A stretch of DNA of 64,000 nucleotides from Paenacidovorax caeni (GCF_001298675.1 NZ_CYIG01000016.1:1-64000); one strand, 5' to 3'; shown: positions 8,902 to 17,992, counted from the first letter of the stretch. The notes: a model not told the origin generated them from the sequence alone. Numbers and translations are program-made.

Positions 8902-9810
8902 ATGAACGCCCGCTGGCAGCAAGCCCTCTCGCTCACGCTCCTGTGCGCCGCAGCCGCCTGGCTGGCCTGGCAGTGGCCCCACTCGCCCGCTGTGGCACTG
9001 GCGGGGCTGGCCGCGCTGGCGCTGTGGAGCCTGGCATGGCTGGGGCTGCAGTTCGCGCTGATGTGGCATATCAACCGCGGCGACCCCGCGCCGCGCGCGG
9101 GCCGCTGGCAGTGTTTGCGTGCCTGGTGGGCCGAGGCGGGCGTGGCGACGCTGTTGTTCGGTTGGCGCCAGCCGTTCCGCCACGCGGCCTGTCCGGACTG
9201 GCTACCGGCCCCGCCGGCTGGGGGCGCGCCGGGCCGGGGCGTGGTGCTGGTGCATGGCTTCATGTGCAACCGGGGGATCTGGAACCCCTGGATGCGCCGG
9301 CTGCGCGCGCGCGGCCATGCCCATGTGGCGGTGACGCTGGAGCCGGTGCTGGGCTCCATCGACGGGTATGCAGCGCAGATCGACGACGCCGTGCGCCGCG
9401 TCACGGCCGCCACGGGGCGCGCTCCGGTGCTGCTGTGCCACAGCATGGGGGGGCTGGCCGCGCGTGCCTGGCTACGCGCCGTGCCGGGTGCCGATGCGCG
9501 CGTGCACCGCGTCATCACCCTGGGAACACCCCATGGGGGCACCTGGGCGGCGCGCTGGAGCCAGGCCTGCAATGGCCAGCAAATGCGCCTGGACAGCGAC
9601 TGGCTGCGCCAGCTTGCGCAGGCCGAGCCGGCGCAGCGGCGTGCGCTGTTCACCTGCTGGTACTCCAACTGCGACAACATCGTCTTTCCCGCCAGCACGG
9701 CGGCGCTGCCAGGGGCTGACAACCGCTTCATTGCGGGCGTGGCCCATTTGCAGATGGTTGAAGCGCCCGCAGTGGTGCAGGCCTGCCTGGCCGATATCGC
9801 ACGCGACTGA
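8902..9810 (+). CDS. Membrane-anchored alpha/beta hydrolase (lipase/esterase-like)
   Basis: The protein (302 residues) has two hydrophobic segments at the N-terminus (about 8-28 and 35-58), suggesting anchoring in the inner membrane. An alpha/beta-hydrolase fold follows: the oxyanion region VVLVHGFMCNRG, the nucleophile elbow LLCHSMGG and a late histidine in GVAHLQMVE. Homologues are annotated as triacylglycerol lipases or permease-like hydrolases; the substrate is unknown. The ATG at 8902 is selected over a codon 15 residues upstream. Its TGA stop lies within the left end of the 111-bp inverted-repeat element that follows. Confidence 0.8.
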   Translation: MNARWQQALSLTLLCAAAAWLAWQWPHSPAVALAGLAALALWSLAWLGLQFALMWHINRGDPAPRAGRWQCLRAWWAEAGVATLLFGWRQPFRHAACPDWLPAPPAGGAPGRGVVLVHGFMCNRGIWNPWMRRLRARGHAHVAVTLEPVLGSIDGYAAQIDDAVRRVTAATGRAPVLLCHSMGGLAARAWLRAVPGADARVHRVITLGTPHGGTWAARWSQACNGQQMRLDSDWLRQLAQAEPAQRRALFTCWYSNCDNIVFPASTAALPGADNRFIAGVAHLQMVEAPAVVQACLADIARD

Positions 9811-9917
9811 TACGGATTTGCCTTCAACCGTCTAACGTCGTTGGGTCGCCTTGCCGTGCTACAGCACTGTCTGCGGCTTCCCGCCTAGTTATACGGTTGA
9901 ATGCAAACCCGTATGAG
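9807..9917. repeat. 111-bp interspersed element with long terminal inverted repeats
   Basis: The left end, CTGATACGGATTTGCCTTCA followed by ACCGTCTAAC, is inverted at the right end, whose reverse complement begins CTCATACGGGTTTGCATTCA and continues ACCGTATAAC. The arms match at roughly 25 of 30 positions. The 50-base centre has smaller dyads (GCCGTGCTACAGCACTG). I recall near-identical sequences dispersed in Comamonadaceae genomes. Here it separates two convergent genes and provides the stop codon of one. A small hairpin, GCGCC-TAT-GGCGC, follows at 9918-9930. Confidence 0.8.
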
Positions 9918-9931
9918 GCGCCTATGGCGCT

Positions 9932-10756
9932 TCAATGCGCATCGGCGGCGAATTCCGGCAGTTTGCGCAGGCAGGCGTAGAGCGGCGTGAAGTCGGGCGC
10001 GGTGAGCGCGAACAGCTGCTCGAAGCTCTCGGTCACGAAGTAGGTCTGTTGGTAGCTGTCGATCTTGTAGCGCGTGCGCATGGTGCGCTCGATTTGCAGC
10101 GGCAGGCGCTGCGGTTCGGGGCTGCGCACGGCGTAGGCCAATTCGCCCGCCGAGCTGAGGATGCCGGCGCCGTAGGCGCGCAGCGCGCCGTGCTCGCGGA
10201 TCAGCCCGAACTCGATGGTGTACCAGTACAGGCGCGCGAGCATCTCGCAGGCGCCGAGCTGGTGCGCCTTGAGGCCGCCCTGGCCGTAGCGCTGCACATA
10301 GTCGGCGAACACCGGGTTGAACAGCAGCGGCACATGGCCGAACAGGTCGTGGAAGATGTCGGGCTCCACGATGTAGTCGAACTCCGCCGGCGTGCGGATC
10401 CAGTCCGTCACCGGGAACTTGCGGTTCGCCAGCAGGGTGAAGAACGGGGCTTCGGGGATCAGGCCGGGCACGGCCACGAGCTGCCAGCGCGTGGCGCGGT
10501 ACAGGCGCTCGCTGACTTCCTCCAGGCGCGGGATGCGTTCTTTGGCACCGAGCAGCGGCAGCGCGTCGATGAAGTGCTGGCTGGCCAGACCGGGCAGCTG
10601 GGCCGACTGGCGTTCGTACAGCCGGTGGTAGAGGGCGTGGTCTTGTGCGGTGTAAGCGGCGTAATCCTGCGTGCAGGTGTAGTCGTCGGCCGCGCGGCCG
10701 TAGTCGCCGCGCGGCGGCCTTGTGCTGGCGCCATAGACGGCGGGGTTGACTGCCAT
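9932..10756 (-). CDS. phhA: Phenylalanine-4-hydroxylase
   Basis: This monomeric bacterial phenylalanine hydroxylase has 274 residues. It converts L-phenylalanine to tyrosine with tetrahydropterin and O2 in the cytoplasm. The non-heme iron triad is visible as H136 and H141 (FHDLFGH) and E182 (TIEFG), the spacing of the Chromobacterium enzyme. It lies 16 bases downstream of hppD, so phenylalanine can be taken through tyrosine and 4-hydroxyphenylpyruvate to homogentisate by one operon plus a transaminase encoded elsewhere. A pterin recycling enzyme is not adjacent. Confidence 0.96.
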   Translation of the reverse strand: MAVNPAVYGASTRPPRGDYGRAADDYTCTQDYAAYTAQDHALYHRLYERQSAQLPGLASQHFIDALPLLGAKERIPRLEEVSERLYRATRWQLVAVPGLIPEAPFFTLLANRKFPVTDWIRTPAEFDYIVEPDIFHDLFGHVPLLFNPVFADYVQRYGQGGLKAHQLGACEMLARLYWYTIEFGLIREHGALRAYGAGILSSAGELAYAVRSPEPQRLPLQIERTMRTRYKIDSYQQTYFVTESFEQLFALTAPDFTPLYACLRKLPEFAADAH

Positions 10757-10772
10757 GGCTGGGCTCCCAGGC

Positions 10773-11900
<1,128 letters not shown>

Positions 11901-12042
11901 GGTGTCTCCGTGTGGTTTGGGTTCTGCCGCCCACTGTAAGGATGACGGAGATCAGCATTTGCGCGAAATGTGCCGCAGATGCGCAATGTTTTGCAGGAAT
12001 CTTGCGGAATGTCAGTGCGATTCGCTTTCCGTGGCGTGTGTT

Positions 12043-12978
12043 TTATCGCGCCGCCTGGCCCTGCTGCGCCCGCAGGGCCAGCGCCGCGTCGATGCGCAGC
12101 TGCTCTTGCGGGGTGAACAGCTTGCCGCGCAGCTGCTGCAGACCGCCGTCGTCCAGGCCCTGGGCTTGCGCCTGCCGGTATTGCTCCAGGCGTGCGTGCC
12201 AGTCGCGCTCCTCGTGGTCGAGCCGTGCCATACGTTCGGCGGCTTCGGTGCCATACAGGGCGCTGCGCTGCGCCAGGCGCGTGGCGTCGTCGATGCCCTG
12301 TGCATCGAAAGCGGCGGTTTGCCGCGCCGCATCCATGTGGGCAATGGCGGCAGCGCGGTCCGCGCGCGCCGTGGGCGGGAGCAGGGCCTCGGCCTCGGCC
12401 AGGGCCTGCTGCCGCTGCGCTGTCGATAGGTGGGGTTGACGCTCAATGTCCATGCGGGCCAGCGTGTACTGGTCCAGTTGCAGCTGTGCGCCGAACAGCG
12501 CGTCGTACTCCTCGGCGCTGAAGTGTTGCAACTGCAGCGTGCGCAACTGCGCCATGGCAGCGCGCAGGGCGTCGGGGTCCAGCGGGTCGGACGGGGGCTT
12601 GAGCTGGCCCAGCGCCACGCGGTAGTCCACGTAGCGGCGGGCCAGCGCCAGGGCGCTGTGCGCAAGCGCGGGTGGAAAGTGCTGGGCCACCAGTGCGGCC
12701 AGCGTTTCCTTGAGGGCTTGCGGGTCGCTGGTGGGGCCCGCGGCGTGCAGCAGCGCCTCCAGGGCGTCGCGCAGGCCAGGGGTTAGCAGGGCCTGCGGGC
12801 TGGACTCGCCCGCGCCAACTGTGGCGGCCACGGGCCCCGAGCCAGCCGCCCGGGGCAGCGTCGCAGGCATGGTGCCGGGCGGTGCCTGGACTGGGCTGCT
12901 GTCCGCCAGCCACCACCACAGGGCCCCGGCGCCGGCCAGCATGCCGACGCCGGCCCATGCCCAGGCCCGGTGTGTCAC
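12043..12978 (-). CDS. lifO: Lipase-specific foldase (lipase chaperone)
   Basis: This 311-residue steric chaperone is anchored in the inner membrane by an N-terminal helix (about 5-25). A proline/alanine-rich linker follows, then a helical domain that clamps the lipase. The Lif signature is present in a variant form, ARRYVDYRVALGQL near residue 112 (consensus RxxFDYxLSAxGE). The repeated helical segments LSTAQRQQALAEAEALLP and FTPQEQLRIDAALAL match the family. The start is GTG, overlapping the lipA stop as GTGA, so translation is coupled to lipA. Its partner is the adjacent LipA. Confidence 0.88.
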   Translation of the reverse strand: MTHRAWAWAGVGMLAGAGALWWWLADSSPVQAPPGTMPATLPRAAGSGPVAATVGAGESSPQALLTPGLRDALEALLHAAGPTSDPQALKETLAALVAQHFPPALAHSALALARRYVDYRVALGQLKPPSDPLDPDALRAAMAQLRTLQLQHFSAEEYDALFGAQLQLDQYTLARMDIERQPHLSTAQRQQALAEAEALLPPTARADRAAAIAHMDAARQTAAFDAQGIDDATRLAQRSALYGTEAAERMARLDHEERDWHARLEQYRQAQAQGLDDGGLQQLRGKLFTPQEQLRIDAALALRAQQGQAAR

Positions 12979-13907
12979 AGCCCCAGGCCTTTGAGGCGCG
13001 TGGCGTGCTCGCGGTACAGCGTTACCGGGTCGGTGGCAAACCAGTCACGCAGGCCCAGCAGCTGGTTGACCTCGTCCAGGTGGTTTTGCGAGTAGTCGCC
13101 CAGGCTCTTGCCCAAGCGCGAGGAGCAGGCCGAGACCAGCCCGTCGTTGGCCTCCCCGAACACCAGCCCCAGCAGTGCCAGCGGCGCGTCGCTCAGGTCG
13201 AGCAGGTTGGTGGCGGTGCGTGTGCCGGTCCACGAGTAGTAGCGCACGCCGTTCACCAGTTCCGCCCCGCTGCCGCAGCCGCTGCTGGGCACGCCGGCGC
13301 CAAAGCGCTGGTTGAAACGGGCCGCGCCTGCGGTGGTCAGGGAGTCGAGCGCCGCCGTGGGCATCTGCGGCAGGCTGGTGCCACCCGAAGCGACGTTGAT
13401 GAGGCTGACCAGCGCCTTGGCGGCGGTGTTGGCCGCGGCCTCGCTCACGCTGCCTGCAGGGGCGACCCCGCGCATGATGTCGGCCACGCGCGAGCCCCGG
13501 TTGACGCCGCCCACCGAGGTTACCGAGGCCACGAGCTGGGGCGCCACGCCCGCGACGTAGCGGGCCGTAGGGCCGCCGTGCGAATGGCCGATCAGGTTCA
13601 CCTTGGCCGCCCCGGACAACGCCAGGATGGTCTTCACTTGCGCCAGCAGTTGTTCGCCGCGCACTTCGGTACTGTTGGCGGCCGATACCTGGGCCACGTA
13701 GACCTTCGCGCCGTCGCGGCGCAGCGCATCGGGAATGCCGTAAAAGTAGTCGACACCCAGCGCCGAGTCGAAGCCGAACAGGCCGTGCACCAGCACGATG
13801 GGGTAGCGCGTCTGTGTTGCGGTGCCCGCGTGCGCGGCCTGCCAAAGAGCCAGCGCGGCGCAGGCAGCGATGAAGCCGCGCAGCGCGCGGCATAGCAAAG
13901 CGGTCAT
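12975..13907 (-). CDS. lipA: Secreted triacylglycerol lipase
   Basis: This lipase has 310 residues and a signal peptide ending AHA-G near 27, and belongs to the Pseudomonas/Burkholderia family I true lipases. The catalytic triad is S109 (GHSHGG), D255 (ANDGLV) and H276 (NHLDEVN, which also carries the Ca2+-site aspartate). C211 and C261 are placed for the conserved disulfide. HGLFGFDS forms the oxyanion loop. An AGGAGAC ribosome site precedes the ATG at 13907. Family members fold with a Lif chaperone and leave the cell by type II secretion; both a foldase and a gsp operon are in this window. Confidence 0.94.
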   Translation of the reverse strand: MTALLCRALRGFIAACAALALWQAAHAGTATQTRYPIVLVHGLFGFDSALGVDYFYGIPDALRRDGAKVYVAQVSAANSTEVRGEQLLAQVKTILALSGAAKVNLIGHSHGGPTARYVAGVAPQLVASVTSVGGVNRGSRVADIMRGVAPAGSVSEAAANTAAKALVSLINVASGGTSLPQMPTAALDSLTTAGAARFNQRFGAGVPSSGCGSGAELVNGVRYYSWTGTRTATNLLDLSDAPLALLGLVFGEANDGLVSACSSRLGKSLGDYSQNHLDEVNQLLGLRDWFATDPVTLYREHATRLKGLGL

Positions 13908-13931
13908 GAATGTCTCCTGGTGGTTATTTTT

Positions 13932-13957
13932 GAAAAACGAACGACCGTGCGTTTTTC
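13932..13957. promoter_or_regulatory. Inverted repeat in the lipA-lrp divergent region
   Basis: GAAAAACG (13932-13939) and CGTTTTTC (13950-13957) form a perfect 8-bp inverted repeat with a 10-base spacer. It sits 25 bases upstream of the lipA start and between the divergent lipA and lrp genes. The layout suggests an operator for one or both promoters, possibly for the neighbouring Lrp protein. A leader hairpin is the alternative. Confidence 0.45.
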
Positions 13958-14036
13958 GGGGAATCATTCTTGGGCCAACGACTGCGCCCCAGTCCTGGGA
14001 TTTACCCGGTGCGCAACGGCGCCGTCTTGGTTGCGC

Positions 14037-14042
14037 TAGAGT
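14037..14042 (+). promoter_or_regulatory. Possible -10 box immediately upstream of lrp
   Basis: TAGAGT ends only six bases before the lrp ATG. If it is used, transcription would start at or next to the initiation codon, giving a leaderless message. No good -35 hexamer is seen at the expected distance. Confidence 0.3.
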
Positions 14043-14048
14043 CGGCCG

Positions 14049-14522
14049 ATGACCGCACTGGACAAACTGGATCGCGCCATCCTGCGATGCCTGCAGGACA
14101 ACGGACGCGAGACCTACGACGTCATCGGGGCGCAGGTGGGCCTCTCGCCCAGCGCCGTGCTGCGGCGGGTGCGGCGGCTCGAAGAGGACGGCGTCATCGC
14201 CCGCTATGTGGCCCTGGTGCCGCCTGAGGCCGTGGGGCTGGGGCTGACGGCCTACCTCAACGTGCGGCTGGAAAAACACACCGAGAGCCACAAGCGCAAC
14301 CCCATGGACCTGTTCCGAGCCAGCGTGCAGACCTGGCCCGAAGTGGTTGAGTGCGCGGCCCTGACGGGCGAGATGGACTACCTGCTGCGCGTGGTCGTGG
14401 CGGACATGGCGCATTACAGCCGCTTCATCATGGACACGCTGCTCAAACACCCCAGCGTGCAGGATTGCAAGACCAGCTTCGTGCTCGACCGGGTCAAGAC
14501 GACCACGGCCATCCCCGTGTAA
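14049..14522 (+). CDS. Lrp/AsnC-family transcriptional regulator
   Basis: This 157-residue regulator has an N-terminal winged helix-turn-helix (LDRAILRCLQDNGRETYDVI, with GLSPSAVLRRVRRLEEDGVI as the recognition part, about 4-55) and a C-terminal RAM/Lrp ligand-binding domain (LTGEMDYLLRVVVADMAHYS near 112-131). Such proteins sense amino acids and act as octamers. It is transcribed divergently from lipA with 141 bases between. Its targets could include itself, lipA-lifO or the nearby hppD-phhA operon, because Lrp proteins often control HPPD genes in related bacteria. That assignment is inference. Confidence 0.9.
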   Translation: MTALDKLDRAILRCLQDNGRETYDVIGAQVGLSPSAVLRRVRRLEEDGVIARYVALVPPEAVGLGLTAYLNVRLEKHTESHKRNPMDLFRASVQTWPEVVECAALTGEMDYLLRVVVADMAHYSRFIMDTLLKHPSVQDCKTSFVLDRVKTTTAIPV

Positions 14523-14639
14523 ACCCTCTGGTGGCGAGCCCTGGGCTGGGCAACGCTGCAGCTTCGCTCCACCACGGCGGTGCCGCACCGTGAATGGCCT
14601 TACGTTTTTTGTTGCGTTGCAACAATTAGCTGGATGACT

Positions 14640-14658
14640 CTAGGGGAAAACCCTATAG
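14640..14658. promoter_or_regulatory. TAGGG-GAAAA-CCCTA dyad upstream of the GNAT gene
   Basis: The inverted repeat TAGGG (14641-14645) and CCCTA (14651-14655), around GAAAA, ends 11 bases before the ATG at 14667. It could be an operator or a translational element. A second small hairpin, GTTGC-GTT-GCAAC, lies at 14611-14623. No matching regulator is recognised. Confidence 0.35.
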
Positions 14659-14666
14659 TCACGCCC

Positions 14667-15404
14667 ATGATGATCGCTACCAAAGACTGGATCAAAGCCT
14701 CTTACGACGCAGGACGCCACTGGATGCAGCCGCTGACCAAAGACGGCCGCGCGCACCAGGAGCACGCTTCGTTCGTGCCCCTGATGGTGCCCATCCGTTC
14801 GCTGGGCGCACACCATCGCCAGCGCATCGAAGACCATCTGCTGGCGCTTGAGCCGTCTGACCGCTATCTGCGCTTCGGCTATGCCGCCAATGACGACCAG
14901 GTGCGCCGCTATGCGCAGCAGCTCGACTTCGAGCGCGACGAAATCTTCGGCATCTTCAACCGCCGCCTGGAACTGGTGGCCATGGCCCATGTCGCGTACG
15001 CCGACCAGCCGGGCCACCAGCATTGCGCGGAGTTCGGCGTCTCGGTGCTTAGCCGGGCGCGCGGGCGTGGTTACGGCGCGCGTTTGTTCGACCGTGCCGT
15101 TATGCATGCGCGCAACCAGGGGGTGAGCATGCTGTTCATCCATGCGCTGTCGGAAAACACCGCCATGCTGAAGATCGCGCGCAACGCCGGCGCCACGGTG
15201 GAGCGCGACGGCAGCGAATCCGAGGCCTACTTGCAGCTGCCGCCGCCCAACCTGGATTCGCGCATGGCGCAGATCGTTGAGCAGCAGTTCGCCGAGATGG
15301 ACTACTCGCTCAAGAAGCAGGCCAAGCAGTTCTGGGACTTTCTGGCGCAGTTGCAGGAAATCCGCCAGGGCGTGCGTGAAGGCCGCCACAAGGCTGCTGA
15401 GTAA
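14667..15404 (+). CDS. GNAT-family N-acetyltransferase
   Basis: The 245-residue protein carries a GNAT acetyl-CoA-binding fold. The motif A region FGVSVLSRARGRGYGARLFDRAV, around residues 117-139, has the R/Q-x-x-G-x-G/A pattern (RGRGYG). HALSENTAMLKIARNAGATVE contains the conserved ENxxM segment of motif B. The C-terminal about 50 residues form a charged helix. The N-terminal part (LALEPSDRYLRFGYAANDDQVRRYA) resembles GNAT proteins fused to or related to acetyl-CoA synthetase regulatory domains. The acceptor substrate is unknown. The ATG at 14667 follows a dyad sequence and gives the most family-like N-terminus. Confidence 0.82.
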   Translation: MMIATKDWIKASYDAGRHWMQPLTKDGRAHQEHASFVPLMVPIRSLGAHHRQRIEDHLLALEPSDRYLRFGYAANDDQVRRYAQQLDFERDEIFGIFNRRLELVAMAHVAYADQPGHQHCAEFGVSVLSRARGRGYGARLFDRAVMHARNQGVSMLFIHALSENTAMLKIARNAGATVERDGSESEAYLQLPPPNLDSRMAQIVEQQFAEMDYSLKKQAKQFWDFLAQLQEIRQGVREGRHKAAE

Positions 15405-15407
15405 CCC

Positions 15408-15428
15408 GCGGCGGCGGGCCGCCGCCGC
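15408..15428 (+). terminator. GC-rich stem-loop after the GNAT gene
   Basis: A perfect 9-bp stem, GCGGCGGCG (15408-15416) and CGCCGCCGC (15420-15428), with loop GGC, starts three bases after the stop. It lacks a U-tract, so it may pause polymerase, protect the 3' end or mark a Rho-dependent end rather than act as an intrinsic terminator. Confidence 0.35.
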
Positions 15429-15494
15429 GCTGTCATGGCAATCCGCTATCCTTGGCGGCTTGTTCCACTACAGCATGTCCTGCACGCCGAGACT

Positions 15495-16379
15495 GTGTCT
15501 GACCCCTCTCCTGCGCGAACGCCTGAAAAGGAAGACAAACGCTCGTTTTTCCAGAAGGTTGCCGAGTTCATCCATCCCGGTCCCGATTCACGCGCCGAGC
15601 TCATCGAGACCCTGGCCGAAGCCGAGAACAACGAAATCATCGGCGCTGACTCGCGCGTCATGCTGGAGCGCGTGATCCGCATGGCCGACATGACCGCCGG
15701 TGACGTGATGGTGGCGGCTCCGCGCATGGACATTGTCAACATCGACGCCCCGCTGGAGGAAATCCTGCACCTGGCGATCAGCACCGCGCACTCGCGCTTT
15801 CCGGTGTACCAGGGCGAGCGCGAGAACATCATTGGCACGCTGATGGCCAAGGATCTGCTCAAGCTGCAGCGCTCGCCCGATCTCAGTCTCCGCACGCTGC
15901 TGCGTCCCGCCGTGTTCGTGCCCGAGAGCAAGGGCCTGAACGACCTGCTGCGCGAGTTTCGCGGCACGCGCAACCACCAGGCCATTGTCATCGACGAGTT
16001 CGGCCGCGTCGCCGGGCTCATCACCATCGAGGACGTGATCGAGCAAATCGTGGGCGAGATTGAGGATGAATTCGATATCGCAGAGGACGAGGGCGACATC
16101 TTCGGCCTGGCCGACCACACCTACCGCGTGTCGGGCGATACGCCGGTGGAGCGCGTGGCCGAGGCGTTCGACGTCAGCATCCGCAGCAGCGACCCCGAAG
16201 AAGAATTCGACACCATCGGTGGCCTGATCGCCCACGAGATCGGCCATGTGCCCAAGCGCGGCGAGCAGACCGACCTGGCAGGGCTGCGCTTCGTCGTGCT
16301 GCACACCAAGGGCGGTGCGGTGCGTTGGTTCAAGGTGGCGCCCGTGCCCGCTGGCGAAGCCGCGGACCGCGCGCGCTGA
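15495..16379 (+). CDS. corC: CorC-type CBS-domain protein (magnesium/cobalt transport)
   Basis: This cytoplasmic protein has 294 residues. It carries two CBS domains (about 65-185: VMVAAPRMDIVNIDAPLEEIL, SRFPVYQGERENIIGTL, AIVIDEFGRVAGLITIEDVIEQIVGEIEDE) and a C-terminal CorC/HlyC domain (YRVSGDTPVERVAEAF to EFDTIGGLI). It matches E. coli CorC end to end. CorC is linked to Mg2+/Co2+ efflux and cell-envelope homeostasis. GTG 15495 is the preferred start because VSDPSPART aligns with the E. coli N-terminus. The stop overlaps the lnt ATG (TGATG), the conserved corC-lnt pair. Confidence 0.93.
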   Translation: MSDPSPARTPEKEDKRSFFQKVAEFIHPGPDSRAELIETLAEAENNEIIGADSRVMLERVIRMADMTAGDVMVAAPRMDIVNIDAPLEEILHLAISTAHSRFPVYQGERENIIGTLMAKDLLKLQRSPDLSLRTLLRPAVFVPESKGLNDLLREFRGTRNHQAIVIDEFGRVAGLITIEDVIEQIVGEIEDEFDIAEDEGDIFGLADHTYRVSGDTPVERVAEAFDVSIRSSDPEEEFDTIGGLIAHEIGHVPKRGEQTDLAGLRFVVLHTKGGAVRWFKVAPVPAGEAADRAR

Positions 16380-17926
16380 TGCGGCGCGGCGCGGCCAGTG
16401 GCGCCGCAGCCCCTGCGGTCGCCCTGGTCGTGGCGGGTGGCGCGCAGGCGCTGTCGCTGGCCTGGCCGGGATCGGGGCAGCCGCTGTGGTGGCTTCAGAT
16501 CGTGTCGCTGGCGGGCTTTGCCTGGCTGCTGCGCCGTGCGCCAGGGGCGCTGGCGGCGGCGCTGCGCGGCTGGCTCTTTGCCACGGCCTGGCTGGTGGGC
16601 ACGTTCTGGTGGCTGTTCATTTCCATGCACACCTACGGCGGACTGGCGGCGCCGCTGGCAGCGCTGGCGGTGCTGGGGCTGGCGGCGTTCCTTGGCGCGT
16701 ACTACGCCATTGCTTCGTGGTGTTTTTGGGCTCTAAGGCCCAAGGGGCGAGCGCTGCAAGCTATTGTCTTTGCAGCACTTTGGCTGCTGGCCGAATTGGC
16801 GCGGGGCGTGCTGTGGACCGGCTTTCCCTGGGGCGCGGGGGGCTACGCACACACCGACGGGCCGCTGGCCGCGCTGGCGCGCTGGGTCGGCGTGTATGGC
16901 GTGGGTGCCTTGGCGGCGGCGCTGGCCATGGCGCTGGCCCAGGTGCGGCCAGCCGATGTGCTGCGCGCGCGCGCTTGGCTCAGTGTGGGCGCGCTGGCGC
17001 TGGTGCTCTGGGGGGCGGCGGACGTGCGGGAGCGCGCCCTGGCGCAGGAGCCCGCATCGCCCCCCCTGGGCGTGGCGCTGCTGCAGGGCAACATTCCGCA
17101 GGATGAGAAGTTTCAGCCCGGCTCGGGCGTGCCCCTGGCGCTGCGCTGGTATGGGCAGGAGCTGCGCGCCGCGCAGGCCCAGCTCGTGGTTGCACCCGAG
17201 ACCGCCATTCCGCTGCTGCCGCAGCAGCTGGAGCCGGGCTACCTGGAACAGTTGCGCTCGCGCTACAGTGCCCTGGATGGCACCCAGGCCGCCCTGGTGG
17301 GCATTCCGCTGGGCAGTTTCACGCAGGGCTACACCAATTCTGTGCTGGGCTGGGTGCCCGGCGCCATTGAGCCCTACCGGTACGACAAGCACCACCTGGT
17401 GCCCTTCGGCGAGTTCATCCCGCCGCTGTTCAAGTGGTTCACCGAAATGATGGACATTCCCCTGGGCGACTTCCGCCGGGGCGGCCTCGGGCAGGCTCCC
17501 ATGGCGTGGGCGGGGGAGCGCATCGCGCCCAACATCTGCTACGAGGATTTGTTCGGCGAGGAACTGGGGGCGCGTTTTGCCGATCCGCAGCAGGCGCCGA
17601 CCATGTTCGTCAACCTGAGCAATATTGGCTGGTTTGGCGACAGCATCGCCATTGACCAGCATCTGGCCATCAGCCGCATGCGCGCGCTGGAATTCGAGCG
17701 CCCCATGGTGCGCGCCACCAACACCGGGGCCACGGCCCTCATTGACCACCGTGGCCAGGTCACGCAGCGGCTGCCTGCCCACACCCGGGGCGTGCTGCTG
17801 GGCGAGGTGCAGGGGCGCACGGGTCTGACGCCCTTCGCCGTCTGGGTGGCACGCGCTGGCCTGGCACCGTTGTGGGGGCTGGGATTGGCCGTGGTGGCGC
17901 TGGCTTGGCGACGCCGCCGCCGTTGA
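16379..17926 (+). CDS. lnt: Apolipoprotein N-acyltransferase
   Basis: This inner-membrane enzyme (515 residues) adds the third acyl chain to the N-terminal cysteine of lipoproteins. It has six predicted N-terminal membrane segments, a periplasmic nitrilase-type domain from about residue 225, and a final membrane helix near the RRRRR C-terminus. The catalytic triad is visible as Glu in VVAPETAIPLL, Lys in YDKHHLVPFGEF and Cys in PNICYEDLFGEE. It is translationally coupled to corC. The codons around 16738-16775 have sequence resembling the dispersed repeat arm, but the protein reads through normally. Confidence 0.95.
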   Translation: MRRGAASGAAAPAVALVVAGGAQALSLAWPGSGQPLWWLQIVSLAGFAWLLRRAPGALAAALRGWLFATAWLVGTFWWLFISMHTYGGLAAPLAALAVLGLAAFLGAYYAIASWCFWALRPKGRALQAIVFAALWLLAELARGVLWTGFPWGAGGYAHTDGPLAALARWVGVYGVGALAAALAMALAQVRPADVLRARAWLSVGALALVLWGAADVRERALAQEPASPPLGVALLQGNIPQDEKFQPGSGVPLALRWYGQELRAAQAQLVVAPETAIPLLPQQLEPGYLEQLRSRYSALDGTQAALVGIPLGSFTQGYTNSVLGWVPGAIEPYRYDKHHLVPFGEFIPPLFKWFTEMMDIPLGDFRRGGLGQAPMAWAGERIAPNICYEDLFGEELGARFADPQQAPTMFVNLSNIGWFGDSIAIDQHLAISRMRALEFERPMVRATNTGATALIDHRGQVTQRLPAHTRGVLLGEVQGRTGLTPFAVWVARAGLAPLWGLGLAVVALAWRRRRR

Positions 17927-17960
17927 TCCATCGCAGCGCCGAGCGCATTCGGGGGATTTT

Positions 17961-17976
17961 GTGGCGTGTGCGCCAC
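17961..17976. promoter_or_regulatory. Palindrome upstream of fabA
   Basis: GTGGCG-TGTG-CGCCAC forms a 6-bp stem with a 4-base loop, ending about ten bases before a GATAAT -10-like hexamer (17987-17992). The placement over the -35 region would suit an operator controlling fabAB, but no regulator is identified. Confidence 0.35.
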
Positions 17977-17986
17977 GTCTTGCTTC

Positions 17987-17992
17987 GATAAT
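17987..17992 (+). promoter_or_regulatory. Probable -10 box for fabA-fabB
   Basis: GATAAT is close to the sigma-70 consensus and would give a leader of about 100 bases before the fabA ATG. The leader contains a second dyad, GTGCCGC (18014-18020) and GCGGCAC (18028-18034), followed at a short distance by GGTTTTTGG. The -35 element is unclear. Confidence 0.4.

Noticed and set aside
6213-9827. A 1204-codon open frame on the minus strand spanning three genes
   Set aside because: It runs in a different frame through fadD, the unknown gene and part of the antisense of the hydrolase; its translation is low-complexity Arg/Ala/Pro, typical of GC-rich shadow frames.
13908-14588. N-terminal extension of the lipase frame on the minus strand
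   Set aside because: The extension would put 227 residues before the signal peptide and is antisense to the lrp gene; ATG 13907 has a good ribosome site.
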